DNA of 51,770 bases, from NCBI GenBank assembly GCA_018001935.1, contig JAGNHB010000041.1, forward strand, positions 1 through 51,770, read 5' to 3'. This stretch comes from Acidobacteriota bacterium. Lineage in GTDB: Bacteria; Acidobacteriota; JAAYUB01. The notes below the pieces were generated by a model. It made no database searches and was not told where the DNA came from. It worked only from the letters and a program-made list of their open reading frames with translations. Numbering within the stretch: the first letter of the stretch is position 1; each line of letters starts with the position of its first letter. This document shows positions 1-9,400 of the stretch, piece by piece. A program made the position numbers and the translations under genes.

Positions 1-60
1 GAAGCGCCCGCCGATTTCCACGACGGCGGCGGGGTTGATCCGGCGGACGGTGACGGACGT
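1..60 (-). CDS. start of a STAS-like anti-sigma antagonist (partial, runs off the left edge)
   Basis: Reading leftward directly after the stop codon of the upstream ATPase gene, the same frame continues and gives the residues VTVRRINPAAVVEIGGRF. This matches the first two beta strands typical of STAS-domain anti-sigma factor antagonists (SpoIIAA/RsbV type). That partner would be expected beside a SpoIIAB/RsbW-like ATPase. There is no ATG, GTG or TTG between the upstream stop and this segment. The start is therefore unclear: an ACG at 58-60 could serve, or the frame could be continuous with the upstream gene through a recoded or erroneous TGA. Only about 20 codons are visible, so the assignment rests on pattern and context. 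Confidence 0.4.
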
Positions 61-66
61 CGCGGC

Positions 67-555
67 TCAGCCGGCGGAGGCTTCCGGGGGGGGGGTGGGG
101 GCGGGTTGCCCCGCGTCGGCGGGGGCGGGCTGGATGCAGAGGTCCTTCTCGAGAACCACCGTCGTCCCGCCACCGGGTGCTTTCCGGAAGTTCACGTGGC
201 TCATGAAGGACTTCATGTAGAAGATGCCCCGTCCGGAGGGCTTGAGAAGGTTCTGCTCCTCCAGCGGGTTGGGGACGCTGGCCGGGTCGAAGCCCTCGCC
301 CTCGTCGGTGATGGCGATTCTCAGGTGGTGGTCCCGGATCTCGATTTCCATCTCCACGTGCTTGTCCGGGGCGAAGCCGTTGCCGTGCTTGATGGCGTTG
401 ATCACGCCTTCCCGGACGGCCAGGGAGATCCAGAAGATCTCGTCTTCGACGACCAGGTAGCTTTGCAGGAGTTTCTGGGTGACATCCTGGGTGATGTCGA
501 TGAAGGCCATGTAGTCGTTGAATCGCATCCGAATCAGACTGTTGTCCGTCGCCAT
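67..555 (-). CDS. anti-sigma regulatory factor type ATPase/kinase (HATPase_c, RsbW/SpoIIAB-like)
   Basis: The 162-residue protein has the Bergerat ATP-binding fold: N box REGVINAIKHGN (Asn53), G1 box DEGEGFDP (Asp84) and G2 box SGRGIFYM (about 107-114). Proteins of this size and motif set bind ATP and sequester or phosphorylate partner-switching proteins that control sigma factors or other outputs. The last 20 or so residues are rich in Pro and Ala and look like an interdomain linker rather than part of the fold. A STAS-like sequence follows in the same frame after the TGA stop. The target of this switch cannot be told from the window, because no sigma factor or phosphatase is visible. Confidence 0.85.
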   Translation of the reverse strand: MATDNSLIRMRFNDYMAFIDITQDVTQKLLQSYLVVEDEIFWISLAVREGVINAIKHGNGFAPDKHVEMEIEIRDHHLRIAITDEGEGFDPASVPNPLEEQNLLKPSGRGIFYMKSFMSHVNFRKAPGGGTTVVLEKDLCIQPAPADAGQPAPTPPPEASAG

Positions 556-803
556 TTACCACTCCGGCCGTATCATCCGACACTGTAATGCTACCAGCAT
601 GGCGCCTCGGAATTCAAGGTTTTTTCCACGGGTTTGGCGTGTTTCCGTTGTGCGGGCGCCGGGGGGAGGGACCTGGGGGGGATCGGGCCCCCGGACGAGC
701 GGAAAGTCCGATCCCGGATGGCGGGACGTGCATCCAAGAGTCCTGCGGGCCGCTCGGAGCTTCCCCCCCCGGATAATTGTTCCCCGGTGGCGGAAGGCTG
801 TGC

Positions 804-809
804 TATAGT
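804..809 (+). promoter_or_regulatory. extended -10 promoter element for the rubrerythrin cluster
   Basis: The sequence TGCTATAGT contains an extended -10 (TGn followed by TATAGT) 27 bases before the ATG at 836. No good -35 box lies at standard spacing, as is common for extended -10 promoters. The preceding bases 556-803 hold no gene. Confidence 0.4.
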
Positions 810-835
810 TGGTCAAATCCATCCAGGAGGTCCTC

Positions 836-1339
836 ATGGACAAGACGGAAGCCTTGAACATTCTGAAGAGCGCCATCCTCTTTGAAAGGAAGGGAAAAGC
901 CTTTTACGAGCACGCGGCGAAGACCACTCGGTCCGACTCCCTCCGGAAGGTGTTCGAGATGATGGGGGCGGAGGAGGACGGTCACGTGGACTTCCTCTCC
1001 GCCCAGTACCGCAAGCTCGAAAACACGGGCAGTTTCGACGCCGACGCGACGCCGGGGGCGGCGGGGGACTTCGCCGTGGAGATCCTGACGGAGGCCGTCC
1101 GGAAGGAGGTCGCCGCCGCCGGGTACGAGGCGGCTGCCATCTCGGCCGCCCTGGCCATGGAGGACCGGGCGGTGAAGTTCTACGGGGACCGCGCCGCGGC
1201 TTCCGACGACGCGGCCGAGCGCCGGATGTACCAGTGGCTCTCCGATTGGGAGAAGACGCACCTGAACCTCCTGTCGCGGCTCGACCGCGAGCTGACGGAG
1301 AGCGTCTGGAACGACAACCGGTTCTGGCCCATGGACTGA
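836..1339 (+). CDS. rubrerythrin-like ferritin-fold diiron protein 1
   Basis: This 167-residue four-helix-bundle protein keeps the full diiron ligand pattern: Glu17, Glu47-x2-His50, Glu109 and Glu139-x2-His142. Family members reduce hydrogen peroxide or store iron in anaerobes. There is no C-terminal rubredoxin domain (no CxxC pairs), so electrons would have to come from a separate partner. The ATG at 836 was chosen because a strong AGGAGG lies eight bases upstream; an in-frame TTG at 809 overlaps the likely promoter. It heads a co-directional run of five redox genes. Its exact substrate is not evident. Confidence 0.85.
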   Translation: MDKTEALNILKSAILFERKGKAFYEHAAKTTRSDSLRKVFEMMGAEEDGHVDFLSAQYRKLENTGSFDADATPGAAGDFAVEILTEAVRKEVAAAGYEAAAISAALAMEDRAVKFYGDRAAASDDAAERRMYQWLSDWEKTHLNLLSRLDRELTESVWNDNRFWPMD

Positions 1340-1383
1340 CGGCCGGCCCGCGGCCGCGACACCTTACCAGGAGGACACGCCCC

Positions 1384-1845
1384 ATGTTTTTTCAGAACAT
1401 CGACGAGATCCTGCGGTTCGCCATCAGCAAGGAAGAGTCCTCGGCGGCCTTCTACCAATCGCTGGCCGCGAAGGTCTCCCGGCCGTGGATGCGGGACGCC
1501 TTCGAGGAGTTCGCCCGGGAGGAACTCGGCCACAAGGCCCGGCTGGAGACGGTCCTGTCCGGTGCGCGGCCCGCTTTCCCGGACGGGGCTGCGGGGAAGG
1601 TTACCGACCTCCGGATCGGCGACTACCTGGCCGACGTGGAGCCCACGCCCGACATGGAGTACCAGGAGGCGCTGATCCTGGCCATGAAGATGGAGAAGCT
1701 GGCCTTCAAGCTCTACACCGACGTGGCCGCCCTCACGCCGGACCCGGCCATGAAGGCTCTCCTGGGCTCCCTGGCCCAGGAGGAGGCGAAGCACAAGCTG
1801 CGCTTCGAGCTGGAGTACGACCAGTACGTGAACAAGGAAAACTGA
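1384..1845 (+). CDS. rubrerythrin-like ferritin-fold diiron protein 2
   Basis: The 153-residue protein has the same ligand spacing as its upstream neighbour: Glu17, Glu47-x2-His50, Glu104 and Glu134-x2-His137. It also lacks a rubredoxin domain. It starts at an ATG preceded by AGGAGG, 44 bases after the first diiron gene, which suggests co-transcription. The two proteins are similar in layout but clearly diverged in sequence, so they are paralogues rather than a recent duplication. The likely role is peroxide detoxification or iron handling in the cytoplasm. Confidence 0.85.
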   Translation: MFFQNIDEILRFAISKEESSAAFYQSLAAKVSRPWMRDAFEEFAREELGHKARLETVLSGARPAFPDGAAGKVTDLRIGDYLADVEPTPDMEYQEALILAMKMEKLAFKLYTDVAALTPDPAMKALLGSLAQEEAKHKLRFELEYDQYVNKEN

Positions 1846-1913
1846 ACCGGCTCCGGCCCCGCCTTCCCGGCGCGGGCCAGGGCCGGTACCCCCCCTCAAG
1901 GAGACGACGGACA

Positions 1914-2423
<510 letters not shown>

Positions 2424-2520
2424 GCCGGCCGGTCGGTGGAAGGAGGAGCGATGGGTATTCAATTCAACCTTACCAGCCTGAACAAGAAACCGGCTGGCAA
2501 TCATCAATGAGGAGGCTATC

Positions 2521-3072
2521 ATGAGTCATTGCTGCGGCTGCGACCGCGCCGAAAAAATGCTGGCGACGGCCCTGGACATGGAGCGGAAAGGGCTCGAGTT
2601 CTACGAGAAGACCCTGCAGACCTGCCACAACGAGGTGGGCCGGCGGATCTTCACCATGCTGAAGAAGGACGAGGAGGTCCACGCCAAACGGATCCAGATG
2701 CACTACGACGCCCTTCGCGGCACCCACCAGTGGGCGGCGGACTGGAAGACCCACGCCGTGGACCACCCGGACCTCCTGGAGATGATGAAGGGCCTGGCCG
2801 TCAGCCAGGGGACCAACATCAAGGCCGAGGCGAGCGACCTGGAGGCCCTGGACGTCGGCATCGACTTCGAGCACCGGGCCGTGGTCTTCTACATGGAGAA
2901 CCTCAACCGGGCTACGGACCCCGTGGAACGGGCCTTCGTCAAGCGGATGGTGGAGGAGGAGGAAGCCCACTGGAAGGCGCTCTCCGAGATGAAGTACTTC
3001 CTCACCGATCCGGCGGCCTGGTTCCGCGAGAACGAGAAGACCACCCTCGACGGCGGCGGCGCGGGCGTCTGA
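2521..3072 (+). CDS. rubrerythrin-like ferritin-fold diiron protein 3 with N-terminal Cys cluster
   Basis: The 183-residue protein carries a third set of diiron ligands: Glu21, Glu51-x2-His54, Glu117 and Glu147-x2-His150. It differs from the two upstream paralogues by a short N-terminal cysteine cluster (Cys4, Cys5, Cys7), which could bind metal or act in thiol exchange; that is inference. No rubredoxin domain is present. The start is fixed by GAGGAGG eight bases upstream of the ATG. The gap from tpx is 97 bases with no clear terminator. Confidence 0.85.
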   Translation: MSHCCGCDRAEKMLATALDMERKGLEFYEKTLQTCHNEVGRRIFTMLKKDEEVHAKRIQMHYDALRGTHQWAADWKTHAVDHPDLLEMMKGLAVSQGTNIKAEASDLEALDVGIDFEHRAVVFYMENLNRATDPVERAFVKRMVEEEEAHWKALSEMKYFLTDPAAWFRENEKTTLDGGGAGV

Positions 3073-3337
3073 GCCCGGCGTTTCCGGGCGCCGCGGCGGC
3101 GGCGGGGAGTTCGCCGGAAGGCCGAATCCACCAAGCCGCGGAGGACGCTGGGAAGCGCAACGTCGTCTGTTCGTAAAAGCTGATCAGGTCCCCGCGTGTT
3201 GCCGGCCAGATGGCCCGGGTTTCAACCGGGCCGTTCGCCCGGCGGCCCGCGGGGTGTTTTTTCCGGGTATGCTCCGGTTACGCCCCCGGAACGCTTTCAG
3301 TACCCCATTGCCCTCGTGCCTGCAAGGAGGACCAACC

Positions 3338-3697
3338 ATGGCAGCCAAAAGCATCGACGAATTCCGGAAAGAGCGGGAAGCCCTCAACGAGATCGTCCTG
3401 CGGAAGGGCGGCAAGAACATCAAGCGCTTCTTCGCCATCGACACCCAGACTTACGAGGCGGGCGCGCTGGACCGCAAGACCAAGGAGATGCTGGGGCTCG
3501 CCGCCTCCCTGGTGCTCCGGTGCGACGACTGCATCCTCTACCACCTGATCCGGTGCCGGGAGGAAGGGGTAACCGCCGCCGAGATGGAGGAGGTCATGAA
3601 CGTCGGCCTCGTGGTGGGCGGCTCCATCGTGATCCCCCACCTCCGCCGCGCCTTCCGCGCCTGGGAGGAGATGGAGGCGGAGCAGGCTCCGGTGTAG
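3338..3697 (+). CDS. carboxymuconolactone decarboxylase/AhpD-family protein
   Basis: This 119-residue protein is the usual size for the family and contains the AhpD-type redox motif Cys62-x2-Cys65-x3-His69 (RCDDCILYHL). Members with this motif act as thiol-disulfide reductants for peroxiredoxins or as related alkylhydroperoxidases. Its place at the end of a Tpx/rubrerythrin cluster supports a redox role over aromatic degradation. The ATG at 3338 has GGAGG nine bases upstream. The 265-base gap before it shows no gene and could hold a separate promoter. Confidence 0.85.
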   Translation: MAAKSIDEFRKEREALNEIVLRKGGKNIKRFFAIDTQTYEAGALDRKTKEMLGLAASLVLRCDDCILYHLIRCREEGVTAAEMEEVMNVGLVVGGSIVIPHLRRAFRAWEEMEAEQAPV

Positions 3698-3773
3698 GGG
3701 CCTTCTCCCGGGGCACTTCGTCGAGCCTCCCTCCCCGGGGTGTCGGCTTTCCGCCGGCAGGGACCCCGGGAGC

Positions 3774-3809
3774 AGAAGGACCAAAGGGACATTAAGGACG
3801 GTAAGGAAG
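3774..3809. repeat. short AAGGACC-type word repeat
   Basis: A run of near-repeats of AAGGACCAAAGGGAC and TTAAGGACGG lies just after the AhpD-like gene. The same vocabulary recurs in the inverted arms at 20047-20214, so this is a dispersed intergenic word family. Confidence 0.5.
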
Positions 3810-3862
3810 ACGCCTTGCCTGGACCGTGAGGGCGCGGTGGGAGGGAGCTTGACGACCTTGTG

Positions 3863-3988
3863 AAAAGTCCGGATTTTGATCTCACAGAGGCACGGAGGCA
3901 CGGAGAAGAATCGTAAGGATTGTTGATTCTATTAAATACGATTTGTATTTCTCTGTGCCTCCGTGCCTCTGTGAGAGAAAAGGACTTT
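3863..3988. repeat. long imperfect inverted repeat (CACAGAGGCACGGAG family)
   Basis: CTCACAGAGGCACGGAGGCA at 3881 is mirrored by TGCCTCCGTGCCTCTGTGAG ending at 3975. Inner AATCGTA/TACGATT and outer AAAAGTCC/GGACTTTT also pair. The whole unit could fold into one long hairpin. It encodes nothing and sits between convergent genes. Confidence 0.75.
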
Positions 3989-4007
3989 TTGCGAACGCAT
4001 CAAGTTT

Positions 4008-4157
4008 GACCGCTTGCTGACGCGCGCGGTTCTGACTGAGGGTGATTGACCGCTTGCTGACGCGCGCGGTTCTGACTGGAGGTGATTGACCGCTTGCTGA
4101 CGCGCGCGGTTCTGACTGAGGGTGATTGACCGCTTGCTGACGCGCGCGGCTCTGACT
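4008..4157. repeat. 40-bp tandem repeat, about four copies
   Basis: Copies begin at 4008, 4048, 4088 and 4128. Each starts GACCGCTTGCTGACGCGCGC and continues GGTTCTGAC followed by an 11-base tail (usually TGAGGGTGATT). The tails are nearly identical, so they are not CRISPR spacers. The array ends 13 bases before the stop of the GH5 gene. Confidence 0.9.
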
Positions 4158-4169
4158 TGTGACATGGGC

Positions 4170-5978
4170 TCAGTTGGCAACGGTCCAGTTCGGGTCGGGG
4201 ACGGCGTTCGGCGTGAGCCGGGCGGAGCCCGAGACGGCGATGCCGCTCAGGTACCAGACCGACAGGGCGCCGTTCCCGCTCACGAGGTTGCGCCAGAGGA
4301 CGTCCGTCTTCCCGTCGGCGTTGAAGTCGGCGAGGGCCGCGACGTCCCAGTCGGTGCTGACCGTGGGGAACGCGGCGGCGCCGGTGTAACCCACGCCGTC
4401 CAGGTACCAGACGGAATTCACGCCGCTGGAGCCGTTGCGCCAGAGAACGTCCGTTTTCCGGTCGCCGTTGAGGTCGGCGAGGCCGGCCACGGTCCACCCG
4501 GCGGCGACCGCCGGGAAAGCGGCGTCCCCGGTCACCGACGCGCCGTCGAGGTACCAGACGGTGTTGACCCCGGACGTCGGGTTGCGCCAGAGGAGATCGG
4601 GTTTCCCGTCGTTGTTGAAATCCGCGAAACCCGCCACCGTCCAGCCGGCGGCGACGTACGGGAAGGGCGCCGAGCCGGTCACGGAGGCGCCGCTCAGGTA
4701 CCAGATGGCGTTGTCGCCGGTGGCGGCGTTGCGCCAGAAGATGTCCGCCTTCCCGTCGCCGTTGAAGTCCGCCGTCCCGGCGATCGTCCAGCCCGTGGCC
4801 ACGTTCGCCACGAAGGCGGAACTGCTCATCGTCACGCCGTTGAGGTACCAGATGGCCGTGTCCCCGGTCGAGAGGTTGCGCCAGAGGACGTCGGTTTTCC
4901 CGTCATCGTTGAAGTCGGTGGGGGCCGACTTCCAGGCGACGGCCAGGCGGTTTTTCAGCAGGGTCCCCCAGGAGGTGGGCGTCAGGGTCATGCCGACCCC
5001 GCAGCCGCCGCCCGAATTGTCCACCAGCAGGTTGGGGGGGCAACGCATGTGGAAGACCCACGCCAGGTAGGGTACCTCCGCCACCTCGGCGCGCCGCATG
5101 AGTTCCTCGCATTCGGCCTCGGTCATGTTGGAGGGCCCGAATTCGCCCACGATCACGGGGATGGTGCGGCTCGGGTTCTCGAAACGGGCGGCGAATTCCG
5201 ACGCGGGGTCGTACACGTGCACTTCGTACGCCACGTTGACCCCGCCGCCGGCGGTGATGGGGTGGGTGGTGTAGTAGTTCAGGAAACGCGCCCACCCGCC
5301 GGTGCCCTGGACCGTGATGAGGTTGTAGGGCGCCCCGGCGAGGTCCTGGCGGTCACGGATGGCCTGCACGGCGCTGTTCATGGCCTGCCAGACCTGGGCG
5401 TCCCAGGCGCCGTCGTAGTTCATCTCGGGCTCGTTGACGATCCCGAACATCACGTGGGGCTGGTTCAGGAACTGGTCCGCCAGCTTGGCCCACACCTGGT
5501 TCGTGGTGGCGGTGGGCCAGCCGTTGTCATCGATGGACGGGTCGATCCACAGGGCCACCATGACGTAGACGCCCGGCTTCGTCCCGATGTAGTCCGTGAT
5601 CTGGCGGATGTCGGCCACGTAGTCGTCGTCGTAGAGGGGGGACTGCCAGTGCACCCGTCCGTCGGCGGTGGCGTAGCTCTCCAGGTCGAGGCGGATGAAG
5701 TCGGCCTTCCAGACGTCCACCAGCAGGTCGATGCGTCGCTTGACCTCGTCGACGTTCGGGGCGAACCAGGTGCAGGCATTGCAACCGCGGGTGTCGTTCA
5801 GATTGGCCCCCCGTCCGCGGAACAGGGAACCGTCGGACTTCAGGATGCGGTTGCCCGAGGTGTGCAGCCAGGGCGTGGCGGCGGGGGCCGACCCGTCCGA
5901 TGCCGGCCCGTCGCCCGCCATCGCCGGGAGCCCGGCCAGCAGCAGAATTCCCAAGCCGATCGCCGTGATTCGCATCAT
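4170..5978 (-). CDS. secreted GH5-like glycoside hydrolase (cellulase family) with five FG-GAP repeats
   Basis: The 602-residue protein opens with a signal peptide (hydrophobic residues 5-20, likely cleavage after AMA). A GH5-like barrel follows at about 35-340. The acid/base is Glu183 in GIVNEPE and the nucleophile is Glu279 in VIVGEFG, the paired signature of clan A retaining glycosidases. From about 355 to the end are five repeats of the form DFNxDGKxDxLWRN, which are FG-GAP/VCBS calcium-binding blades usually involved in surface or carbohydrate contact. It probably cleaves a beta-glucan or beta-mannan outside the cell. The start at 5978 has AAGGAGG just upstream; a second ATG follows directly. 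Confidence 0.85.
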   Translation of the reverse strand: MMRITAIGLGILLLAGLPAMAGDGPASDGSAPAATPWLHTSGNRILKSDGSLFRGRGANLNDTRGCNACTWFAPNVDEVKRRIDLLVDVWKADFIRLDLESYATADGRVHWQSPLYDDDYVADIRQITDYIGTKPGVYVMVALWIDPSIDDNGWPTATTNQVWAKLADQFLNQPHVMFGIVNEPEMNYDGAWDAQVWQAMNSAVQAIRDRQDLAGAPYNLITVQGTGGWARFLNYYTTHPITAGGGVNVAYEVHVYDPASEFAARFENPSRTIPVIVGEFGPSNMTEAECEELMRRAEVAEVPYLAWVFHMRCPPNLLVDNSGGGCGVGMTLTPTSWGTLLKNRLAVAWKSAPTDFNDDGKTDVLWRNLSTGDTAIWYLNGVTMSSSAFVANVATGWTIAGTADFNGDGKADIFWRNAATGDNAIWYLSGASVTGSAPFPYVAAGWTVAGFADFNNDGKPDLLWRNPTSGVNTVWYLDGASVTGDAAFPAVAAGWTVAGLADLNGDRKTDVLWRNGSSGVNSVWYLDGVGYTGAAAFPTVSTDWDVAALADFNADGKTDVLWRNLVSGNGALSVWYLSGIAVSGSARLTPNAVPDPNWTVAN

Positions 5979-6068
5979 CTCCTCCTCCTTCAGCATGGCC
6001 GTCAGGGGGCCGGGGGGCGCGCCACGAGCCCGGCGTGCAATGCAGCCCGGTCCTGTCTCTCTTTGGTC

Positions 6069-6097
6069 ATTGTACCGCGGGCGGCCGTTGCCGGAAA
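6069..6097 (-). promoter_or_regulatory. candidate promoter for the GH5 gene
   Basis: On the minus strand a TACAAT -10 box (6074-6069) lies 17 bases after TTTCCG (6097-6092). This is about 90 bases before the start codon. The -35 match is weak. Confidence 0.35.
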
Positions 6098-6225
6098 GTA
6101 CCATGATTCACCGATCGACTGCGGGTTTTCACCGGTCCGGCCGGGGGGGACTGCGGCCGGGGCCGGTAAGCCCGGGCCCCGGTTCGCCCGGGGCGCCGTC
6201 GCGCCCCCCGGGGAGCGTCAAACGG

Positions 6226-6254
6226 TTGCAGGACGGCGGGGAAACGGTTATCAT
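6226..6254 (+). promoter_or_regulatory. candidate promoter for the helicase gene
   Basis: TTGCAG (6226-6231), a 17-base spacer and TATCAT (6249-6254) fit a housekeeping promoter. The 5979-6415 gap is the divergent control region of the GH5 and helicase genes and shows no other gene. Confidence 0.5.
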
Positions 6255-6415
6255 GAGAAAACCCGGTGCGCGGCGGCCAGGCCGGCGGGACGGACGCGAA
6301 AAACCCCGAAGATCGAGCGGGAAAGGGCCTGCAAGGCCTTTGTTTGATCCATGGCCCGGGGGGCCGGCGGCCTTCGGGCGGGGACGGCAGACTTCACGAC
6401 GACCACGGTGACACG

Positions 6416-9400
6416 GTGTTCAAGGTCCTCATCAACGACGTTTTCAAGAAGCACCTCCTTCGCCAGCCCCGGGACTACCGCCAGCGGGTCCGGGAGAAGC
6501 TGGAGTTCCTGGAGAACGGCATCTGGGACGGCGGGCTCCGGGTGAAGAAGCTCAAGGGCGCCTCCCCCCGCTGCGTCTTCGAGGGCCGCCTGGACGCCGG
6601 GAACCGCATCCTCTTCTCCCTCGGGCGCGAAACCGGCCGGGACGGCGCCGTCCACGCGGTGGCCTACGTCTGGGGCGTCGCCAGCCACGACAAGGTCGAC
6701 CGGAAGAGCCGCTCCGCCCTCCCCGGCGACGTCCCCTTCCTTGGCTTCCGCCCCCTCTCGGAAGTGAAAGTGGACAGCCCCGAGCTGGAACGGATGGACG
6801 CCTCGGTGTTCACCCAGGAAGCCATCGCCGAGCGCGTGGACGACGACGCGGCCAGCCAGCGGTGGCACCCCGTGGCCGAGCCCGAGTGGGACCGGATCCG
6901 GCGTTACGCGGCCGACGCGTTCGAGCTGTTCCTCCACCTGACGCCCGAGCAGGAAATGATCCTGGAGAGCCCCCTTCCCCTGCTCATCGCCGGGACGGCG
7001 GGCAGCGGGAAGACCACCCTCTGCGTCTACGGCCTGCTGCGGAGCGGGTTGCGGGCGTCGAGGCGCCTTTTCGTCACCTACAACCGGCACCTCCGGAACT
7101 ACGCCGAGCAGCTTTACTACGCCCTGCTCAACGGGCGTGACGACGAGGTTTCACCCGTGAGCCCGGACTTCCGGACCTTCCGGGACCTGTGCCTGGAGAT
7201 CGCCGCCGCCCGTGGGAAAACCTTCGCCCCGCAAACGGAGGTGGACCTTCACCGCTTCGGGAAGCTGGCGGCGGCGCACCCCCTCGCCCCCCGCCTGGAC
7301 GTGGTTCTCGTCTGGGAGGAGATCCGGTCCATCCTCAAGGGGGCGCTGCCGCCGGTCAACCCGGAGACTCTCTCCCGGGGGCTGCGGGACCTCCGGGAGA
7401 AGCGCCTGGACGCTTCCGGGCTCCGATCGCTGCAGGACCAGTTCCTGGCCTTTGCCTGCATGGAGTCGGGCCGCCCCCTGGAAAAAGCCGTCCGGAAGCA
7501 CCTGGACACGGACCTGGAAGCTTTCGCGCGAAACCTGGCCCGGCACGCGGCGGCGCGGCCCGAGCGGGTGATCCCGGTCCTGGAGGCGGCCCTGGACCTG
7601 ATCCACCGCCAGCGGGAACTCACCCGGAAACGGCATCTCTCCTTCGTCGAGTACGAACTGCTGGGCCGGAAGAAGGCCCCCAACTTCCCCGCCAGCCGGA
7701 AGAGCGTCTACGCCGTGTTCGAGTGGTACCAGGCGAAGCTGGCGGAGAACGGCTGGTGGGACGAGGCCGACCTGGCCCGAGAAGCCTGCATTTTCGCCAC
7801 GGCGATGGACGGCCATCGCTGGGACGCCGTGGTCTGCGACGAGGTCCAGGACCTGACGGACGTTCAGCAGGGGCTTCTCTTCGGCCTGGTGCGGGACCCG
7901 CTCAAGCTCCTCTTCGCGGGGGACGCCCGCCAGATCGTCAACCCCAGCGGGTTCCGCTGGGAGGATCTCAAGCGGCACTTCCACGAACGCAACCTCCCCG
8001 TGCCCCCCCTCCGGTCCCTCAGCCTCAACTTCCGGAGCTCGGGGAGCGTGGTGGAGCTGGGCAACGCCCTCCTGGCCCTCCAGGAGAGTCTCCTGGGGAC
8101 CTCGTCCGAGCTGACGCGGGAGGCGTGGAAGTACAAGGGCCGCCCCCCGGCGGTGGTCCGGGGGCTCCCCGAGGCCGACTTCCTGCCGCTGGTCCGGGCC
8201 GCCGGCGCGAAACGGACCCTCCTGGTGCGCACGGAAGAGGAGCGGACGCGGCTGTCCCGGGAACTGGGGACGGAGCTGGTGTTCACCATCACCGAGGCCA
8301 AGGGGCTCGAGTTCGACACCGTGGTGCTGTGGAAGTTCGCCGCCGCCCCCGCCGCCCGGGACGTCTGGGCGACCATCCTCGGCCTGGCGGACCGCCCGGC
8401 CCACGACGCCTGGGTCCGGCACGAGATCAACCTGCTCTACGTCGCCGTCACCCGGGCCCGGGCCGACCTCATCGTCTACGACGGCCCCGAGCCCTCCGCC
8501 GTGTGGGCCCACCCCGACCTCGCCGAGCGGGTCTTCGAGACGGGCGACGCGGTGTACGTGGAGAAGCTCTGGAACACCCTGTCGAGCCCGGAGGAGTGGG
8601 TGGCGCAGGGGCGGTACTTCCTCGAGCGGGAGCACTACCGGGCGGCCATGGAGTGCTTCCGCAACGGCGGCGACGAGCGCGCCCTCGCCGGGGCCTCCGC
8701 CCTGTGCTTCGAGAAGGAGGGCCGCTGGGCGGAGGCCGCGGGCTGCTTCGAGGCCGTGGGCGAGACCTCCCGGGCGGCGGCGCTTTACCAGCGGGCCGGC
8801 GAGTTCGCGAAGGCGCTGCCCCTGTGGGAGGCCATCGGGGATTCGTCGAACATCCAGGCGTGCCGGATGGAGGTCTACCGCCGGGACGGCAACCACCTCG
8901 GGCTGGCGGGGATCCACCTGGACCGGCGGGAGTACCGGGAGGCGGCCGACAGCTTCCTCCGGGCCCGGGAGCACGCCCGGGCGGCGGTGCTGTACGAGAA
9001 GCAGTGTGCGGACCCCCGACGGGCGGCGCCGTGCTACGAGGCCGCCGGGTTGCCGAAGAAGGCCGCTGCGGCCTGGACCCGCGGCGGGGAACTGGATCGG
9101 GCGGGGGAACTCTACGAGAGGCTGGGGGACTTTGCCCGGGCGGAGCGTTGCTGGAAGAAGGGCCGTTGCACGGACCGGCTCCTGAAGTTCTACCGGCAGC
9201 GGAAGTGCAAGGAAAAACTCCTGGAACTTTACGAGCGGGAGGGCATGCTCGACCAGGCCCTCAAGCTCCTCCAGGCCGATTCCGACCCCTCCCGCCTCCG
9301 GGAAGAGGCGGAGACCCTCATGGGAAGACGGAAATTCCGACCGGCGCTCATCCGGTTCCAGGCGGCGAAGGACGTCCTCGGGGAGGCCCGCTGCCGCCTG

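Noticed and set aside
4008..4157. Possible short CRISPR array (29-base core, 11-base gaps)
   Set aside because: The gaps are nearly identical in sequence and far too short for spacers, and no cas gene is nearby. It is a simple tandem repeat.
4122..6347. Long plus-strand open frame opposite the GH5 gene
   Set aside because: It is a shadow frame of high-G+C coding DNA. The minus strand has a signal peptide, catalytic motifs and repeats, while the plus frame shows no known motif.
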